From assembly GCA_035279865.1 (NCBI GenBank), contig DATEGY010000179.1, positions 1 to 10,128 on the forward strand: a stretch of 10,128 bases of DNA, written 5' to 3'. This DNA comes from 40CM-2-70-7 sp035279865. Lineage in GTDB: Bacteria; Gemmatimonadota; Gemmatimonadetes; Gemmatimonadales; GWC2-71-9. A program made the translations under genes and the position numbers. The notes beneath the pieces were generated by a model. It had not been told where the DNA came from. It searched no databases and saw nothing but the letters and a program-made list of their open reading frames with translations. Below, one piece after another: positions 6,656 to 10,128 of this stretch (its first letter is position 1; each line of letters starts with the position of its first letter).

Positions 6656-7402
6656 CTATTCGAGATCCGGATGCGCTCCTGGAAGATCCAGGTCGAACCA
6701 GAACCTGGTACCCACGCCGCTCGTTGATTCGCACACCAGTTCGGATCCCAACTCCCTCAGCACGCGCCGGCAAATGGTCAGCCCCAGACCCGAGGTCGAG
6801 AACGCACGGTCCCCGTTGGGGTGGGCCACCGTGCCTTCGGGTGGGAGGCCGGGCCCCGTGTCCGACACCGAGAACCGGACCACATCTCCGGTTCCGGGGC
6901 GGACCGAGATCTCCACGCGGCCCTCGTTCGTGTAGCGCAACGCATTCGTCGCGAGGTTCAGGAGCACGCGACCGACCGCCCGGGGGTGCCCGACCCGGCC
7001 CGTGCGTCCCGTCGTCCGGAAGATGAGATCGAGTCCCCGTTGCTCGGCGACGGGGGACAGCATGGCCTGCAGGTCCCGCAGGACGGCGTCGATCGAAAAA
7101 TTCACGGGTTGCCGGTCTACGAGGCCGCCACCCCGCCGCGCCAGGGCCATCACGTCGGACGCCGTCGTGGTGAGGGACAGCGCCGCGCTCCGGATCAGAC
7201 CCAGCTGTCGCCGCTGCCCCTGGCTCAGCGGCGTGGCGCCGACACCCCCTTCGATGAGCTCGGTGAGCGCCAGGATGGCCGCCACGGGAGACCGAAGGTC
7301 GTGGGCCAGTTCCACCACCAGCTCCAGGGCGTGGGCGCCCCGGAGGGCGCGGTCGGCATCGTCTTGGTCGGTGGCGGGCTCGAGGACCGGTGTTTCGGTC
7401 AT
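6656..7402 (-). CDS. Soluble histidine kinase without a sensor domain, 248 aa
   Basis: A short kinase holding only the catalytic core. The phospho-accepting His34 lies in the H-box ELAHDLRSPVAAI (31-43), followed by the dimerisation helices. The ATPase domain shows an N-box with Asn149/Asn153 (LLNLATNALRYT), G1 with Asp181 (SDTGPGLP) and G2 (STSGLGLTICRR, 202-213), ending in GVGTRFWFDL. There is no transmembrane segment, PAS or GAF domain: only about 30 residues precede the H-box. The protein should be cytoplasmic and must get its signal from a partner or from another kinase. Its ATG overlaps the stop of the NtrC-type regulator (7399-7402), so the pair is translationally coupled and the regulator is its expected phosphorylation partner. 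It autophosphorylates His34 and would pass the phosphate to Asp87 of that regulator. Confidence 0.9.
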   Translation of the reverse strand: MTETPVLEPATDQDDADRALRGAHALELVVELAHDLRSPVAAILALTELIEGGVGATPLSQGQRRQLGLIRSAALSLTTTASDVMALARRGGGLVDRQPVNFSIDAVLRDLQAMLSPVAEQRGLDLIFRTTGRTGRVGHPRAVGRVLLNLATNALRYTNEGRVEISVRPGTGDVVRFSVSDTGPGLPPEGTVAHPNGDRAFSTSGLGLTICRRVLRELGSELVCESTSGVGTRFWFDLDLPGAHPDLE

Positions 7403-9000
7403 CCCGCGCCTGCGGTCACCTGCTGTCCGTTGTCACCGGTCTTGGCCGAGTCCGGTACGCGCGAGGCTACCAGTGACTTGTTCGGGGTCCGGTGGAGACC
7501 GTGACGCTCCATCATCCGGTACAGGGTCGTGCGCTCCACGCCGGCCATCCGGGCCGCCTTGGCCAGGTTGCCGTCGGCCCGGTCGATGAGCCAGCTCAGG
7601 TAGTGAATCTCGAACTGCGAGATCACCCGGTTCCGCGCGGAGTGATACGTGTCCTCGGCCAGCGCCGACAGGGTTGCCGGCGAAACGCTGGCATGGACCG
7701 GTGTCGCCTCACCTTCGAACGGAATGTCGTCCGGGCCGATGGCCGCACCGGGGCTCACGAGCACGGCGACGTGCTCGATCACGTTCTGCAACTCGCGGAC
7801 GTTCCCGCGCCAGGGGTGCGAGCAGAGCGCGAGCATGCCGGCCTCGCTCCAGGCGGGAACGGGGGTGCCTTTCCGGCGGTACCGGCTCCAGTAACTGGCC
7901 AGAAAATGATTGGCGAGGGGCGGGATGTCGTCGGGGCGCTCCCGCAGAGCCGGGACGCGAATGGGGACCACCCGCAGACGGTAGTACAGATCCTCACGCA
8001 GATCCCCGGACTTGGCGGCCAGATCGGGGTCGCGATTGGTGGCTGCGATGAATCGGACGTTGACGACGGCGTCGGTCCCTTCGCTTCCGACCCGACGCAG
8101 GATGCCGTCCTGGAGCACCCGGAGCAGCTTGGCCTGAATCGGCTTCGGCATCTCGAGCAGCTCGTCCAGGAACATCGTGCCGCCGTTGGCGGACTCCAGC
8201 AGGCCGGCCTTGTCTCGGACGGCACCCGTAAAGGAGCCCTTGACGTGCCCGAACATCTCGGACTCGAGCAGGGCTTCCGGCAGGGCGGCGCAGTTCAGCG
8301 CCACGAAGGGACGGGAGGACCGGCGGCTGTGCCGGTGGATGAACTGTGCGATCAACTCCTTGCCCACGCCGCTCTCGCCGGTGATGAACACCGAGGCGTC
8401 CGTCGGAGCCACCCGCTTGGCCAGCTCGATCACCGACTGGAACGCGGGGGACTGTCCCAGCAGCACGACCTGGTCGCGGTGCTCGAAGGGCGAGTCGAAC
8501 AGGTGGGCGTGCTTCTTGGTCTCCCGGGACACCAGCACGGTGTGGGCGGCGCGGCCGATGAGGACCTGAAGCTGGGTGGCGGTGAATGGCTTGGGCAAAT
8601 AGTCCCAGGCGCCTTCCCGAAGAGCTTCGAGGCTCGACTCGACCGACGGGTTCCCCGTCATCACGATGCCGATCAAATCGGAGTTGGTTTCGAGCGCGGC
8701 GCGGATGAGCGCCGTGCCGGGCACCTGAGCCAGGAAGAGATCGGTGAGCAGGATGTCGAAGGATTCGCGCCGCAGGATATCGCGCGCTTCGTCGCCACGG
8801 CCTGACAGCGTGACGCCATACCCGTCCAGGCGGAGAATGGAAGCGCAGGTTTCGCGCAGGGTGGGGTCGTCCTCGACCACCAGGATGCGGATCTCGGACT
8901 TCGCCTCCGGATCGAGCGCCAGCAACGCAGAAACCGATCCAGGAGTGACGCGGGGTTCGGGCGCCGCAACGGGCGCTTCAGGAGCAACGATGGTGGCCAT
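7399..9000 (-). CDS. Sigma54-dependent NtrC-family response regulator, 533 aa
   Basis: Three domains in the standard order. The receiver domain (about 36-155) has the acidic pocket Glu43-Asp44-Asp45, phospho-acceptor Asp87, Thr115 and Lys137. The AAA+ activator domain (about 178-410) has Walker A GESGVGKE (208-215), the sigma54-contact loop as GSFTGA (255-260) instead of the usual GAFTGA, Walker B ending Asp279-Glu280, and REDLYYRL (335-342). A Fis-type helix-turn-helix follows (about 460-502: NLAKAARMAGVERTTLYRMM). It is expected to bind upstream sites and use ATP to open sigma54 promoters when phosphorylated. The first 35 residues and last 30 are unconserved. The start at 9000 is the first possible after an in-frame stop; a GAGGAGG lies 13 nt upstream, somewhat far. 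It is transcribed with the kinase and diverges from the Wzz gene, so it probably controls this polysaccharide locus. Confidence 0.95.
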   Translation of the reverse strand: MATIVAPEAPVAAPEPRVTPGSVSALLALDPEAKSEIRILVVEDDPTLRETCASILRLDGYGVTLSGRGDEARDILRRESFDILLTDLFLAQVPGTALIRAALETNSDLIGIVMTGNPSVESSLEALREGAWDYLPKPFTATQLQVLIGRAAHTVLVSRETKKHAHLFDSPFEHRDQVVLLGQSPAFQSVIELAKRVAPTDASVFITGESGVGKELIAQFIHRHSRRSSRPFVALNCAALPEALLESEMFGHVKGSFTGAVRDKAGLLESANGGTMFLDELLEMPKPIQAKLLRVLQDGILRRVGSEGTDAVVNVRFIAATNRDPDLAAKSGDLREDLYYRLRVVPIRVPALRERPDDIPPLANHFLASYWSRYRRKGTPVPAWSEAGMLALCSHPWRGNVRELQNVIEHVAVLVSPGAAIGPDDIPFEGEATPVHASVSPATLSALAEDTYHSARNRVISQFEIHYLSWLIDRADGNLAKAARMAGVERTTLYRMMERHGLHRTPNKSLVASRVPDSAKTGDNGQQVTAGAG

Positions 9001-9038
9001 GGTTCGGGCTCTACCTCCTCAGGGTACCTCCCGATAAC

Positions 9039-9053
9039 GCACACTTCGGGCCA
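9039..9053 (-). promoter_or_regulatory. Probable sigma54 promoter of the regulator-kinase operon
   Basis: On the minus strand this reads TGGCCCGAAGTGTGC: 9 of 11 fixed positions of TGGCACG-N4-TTGC, with exact GG-N10-GC spacing. The predicted start near 9027 leaves a 26-nt leader that contains the GAGGAGG site before the ATG at 9000. This would make the regulator activate its own operon. The -12 part is GTGC instead of TTGC. Confidence 0.5.
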
Positions 9054-9076
9054 AAGCTGTGCGGGCCCCCCCAATC

Positions 9077-9090
9077 GCGACTTAGGTCGC
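9077..9090. repeat. Short dyad, possible activator site
   Basis: GCGAC-TTAG-GTCGC, perfect 5-nt arms with a 4-nt spacer. It lies about 50-63 bp upstream of the predicted regulator start at 9027. Short GC-rich dyads are common by chance in such DNA. Confidence 0.25.
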
Positions 9091-9214
9091 ACGGGGACTG
9101 CGATATCGACGAATGGACTTCCGACGTGGGCCGACCGGGGGCGCACCACTCTGGAGCGACGCCCGTTGTTCTCATGCACCGAATTGCGACCACTCCGAGC
9201 GACGACTGCGCGCG

Positions 9215-9227
9215 CTGCGCTGCGCAG
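9215..9227. repeat. Short dyad upstream of the Wzz gene, possible activator site
   Basis: CTGCGC-T-GCGCAG, perfect 6-nt arms around one base, about 65-77 bp upstream of the predicted Wzz start near 9292. The distance is close to that of known upstream sites of sigma54 activators, but the sequence is simple and GC-rich. Confidence 0.25.
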
Positions 9228-9265
9228 GCGGTACGGAATGGCCCCGTTTCCGTGCGGTCCGCGCA

Positions 9266-9280
9266 CGGTATCGGTCTTGC
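9266..9280 (+). promoter_or_regulatory. Possible sigma54 promoter of the Wzz gene
   Basis: CGGTATCGGTCTTGC keeps GG-N10-GC and a perfect TTGC -12 element but matches only 7 of 11 fixed positions overall; the -24 half is weak. The predicted start near 9292 leaves a 23-nt leader that includes the GAGGGA ribosome binding site. I saw no better candidate in this region. Confidence 0.35.
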
Positions 9281-9314
9281 GGGTCTGCTGAGGTAACTCG
9301 AGTGAGGGAAACTC

Positions 9315-10128
9315 GTGAACGACAATCGTGGAGGTCTCCCTGGAGGCCTCGTCCCAATGCCGTCCAACGCGCCCGGTGCGCCGCCCCCGGCGGTTGTGGC
9401 CATCCCGGTCGCCATCAATTGGCAGGGTGGGGGGCAGCCGGCCGGCCCCGACTGGCGGCGGACATTCGCTGCACTCTGGCGCCACCGGTGGCTGATCGCC
9501 TTGACCACGGTGGTTGGCGCTATTGCCGGCATCCTCGCCGGCCAGCTCATGCACCCCGTCTATCAGGCGCAGGCCACCATTTGGATCGATCAGGCACAGC
9601 AGAGTTCCGGATCGTCCTGGGCGGGACGCGGCGACCGGTTGTTCGGGGAGAATGCCTGGTCCGATCTCCTGACCAGCTTCACCGTGCTCGAGAACGCGGT
9701 GCGGTCCCAGCGGCTATACCTCTCCGTCAAGGATTCGCGCGACGTTCCCGCGTTCGCGGCATTCGACGTGACTCCGAATCTTCGGCCCGGGACCTACCGC
9801 CTCGACGTGGATGGGAACGGGCAATCGTATACGCTGGCCACCGCCGAGGGCGCGCCCCTCGAGCGGGGGGAGCTGGGTGGGGCCGTCGGTGCGCGGGAAG
9901 GGTTCGCGTGGACGCCGGTGCCGTCATCTGTTTCCCCCGGGCATTCCATCCTCTTCACGGTGTCCACGCCCCGGGAGGCGGCTGAACATCTGGCGGCGGG
10001 GCTCGAGGTGTCGCAGGGCGGGGAGGGGTCGTTCATCAAGGTAGGTCTCAAGGGGCAGTATCCGCAGCGCTTGGCGGCGATCCTCAACGCGGTCACCGAG
10101 CGCTTTGTGGACGTCGCCGACACTCTCA
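9315..10128 (+). CDS. Wzz/GumC-type polysaccharide chain-length determinant or export protein, N-terminal part
   Basis: Partial gene: 271 codons are open to the right edge. After a Gly/Pro-rich cytoplasmic leader (residues 1-46) comes Asp-Trp-Arg-Arg and a basic/aromatic run (LWRHRW), then a membrane helix (about 59-79, LIALTTVVGAIAGILAGQLM). This leads into the periplasmic Wzz fold: a YQAQATIWID strand, then Asn-Ala-Trp-Ser-Asp-Leu-Leu and a VLENAVRS helix. Such proteins form inner-membrane oligomers that set polymer length and take part in export; many carry a tyrosine-kinase domain at the C-terminus, which would lie beyond the window. The GTG at 9315 has GAGGGA 5 nt upstream and follows an in-frame stop at 9303-9305. 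The ATG at 9357, with GGAGG 10 nt upstream, is an equally reasonable start. The gene diverges from the regulator operon. Confidence 0.85.
   Translation, partial: MNDNRGGLPGGLVPMPSNAPGAPPPAVVAIPVAINWQGGGQPAGPDWRRTFAALWRHRWLIALTTVVGAIAGILAGQLMHPVYQAQATIWIDQAQQSSGSSWAGRGDRLFGENAWSDLLTSFTVLENAVRSQRLYLSVKDSRDVPAFAAFDVTPNLRPGTYRLDVDGNGQSYTLATAEGAPLERGELGGAVGAREGFAWTPVPSSVSPGHSILFTVSTPREAAEHLAAGLEVSQGGEGSFIKVGLKGQYPQRLAAILNAVTERFVDVADTL

Larger units (their letters stand above)
9001..9314. other. Divergent regulatory region between the regulator and the Wzz gene
   Basis: About 314 bp without a supported gene. It holds a sigma54-like element pointing each way (9039-9053 and 9266-9280), ribosome binding sites at both ends (GAGGAGG on the minus strand at 9014-9020, GAGGGA on the plus strand at 9304-9309), and short dyads at 9077-9090 and 9215-9227 that could bind the regulator. 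A run of seven C lies at 9066-9072. I see no tRNA or clear small RNA. Confidence 0.6.

Noticed and set aside
7492..8805. Plus-strand open frame of 437 codons opposite the response regulator
   Set aside because: It mirrors the regulator codons and shows no domain of its own.
9066..9072. Run of seven C as a phase-variation tract
   Set aside because: It is short, outside any coding region, and no spacing-dependent promoter part clearly contains it.
9113..9985. Plus-strand open frame of 290 codons overlapping the Wzz gene
   Set aside because: The Wzz frame has a membrane helix and family motifs; this one is Arg-rich and runs through the promoter region without a ribosome binding site.

Overview
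The window is high-GC and densely coded: seven complete genes plus one partial gene at each edge, giving eight protein genes in all. It is a piece of a bacterial surface-polysaccharide (capsule, exopolysaccharide or O-antigen) locus with its own two-component regulator. GC content, gene style and an intergenic octamer repeat would fit a Gemmatimonadota-like or other GC-rich soil/sediment bacterium, but no rRNA or marker gene is present, so the phylum is only a guess.

Layout, left to right. (1) Minus strand, 2870 to 1: an unusual single-chain fusion of a Gfo/Idh/MocA oxidoreductase with an SDR nucleotide-sugar epimerase/dehydratase. It overlaps by 4 nt a membrane O-antigen ligase/polymerase (Wzy/WaaL type) that runs off the left edge. 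(2) Plus strand, 2900 to 6557: an ATP-grasp ligase, a FemAB/GNAT-like acyl- or aminoacyl-transferase, and a soluble (alpha/alpha) toroid protein of unknown activity. The last two overlap by 4 nt. (3) 6558 to 6655: a gap between convergent genes, filled by a long hairpin built from AGACGGYT octamers. (4) Minus strand, 9000 to 6656: a sigma54-dependent NtrC-type response regulator overlapping by 4 nt a small soluble histidine kinase with no sensor domain. (5) A divergent regulatory gap of about 314 bp. (6) Plus strand from 9315: a Wzz/GumC-type chain-length determinant running off the right edge.

How it may work together (inference): the fusion enzyme makes or modifies a nucleotide sugar. The ATP-grasp and Fem-like proteins could make and attach an amino-acid or acyl decoration. 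The toroid protein may act on the sugar chain or a precursor. The ligase/polymerase and the Wzz protein assemble the polymer and set its length. The kinase/regulator pair probably controls the locus through sigma54: motifs with GG-N10-GC spacing lie just upstream of both divergent gene pairs. The best of these, before the ATP-grasp gene, matches 10 of 11 fixed positions of the -24/-12 consensus, and another lies before the regulator itself.
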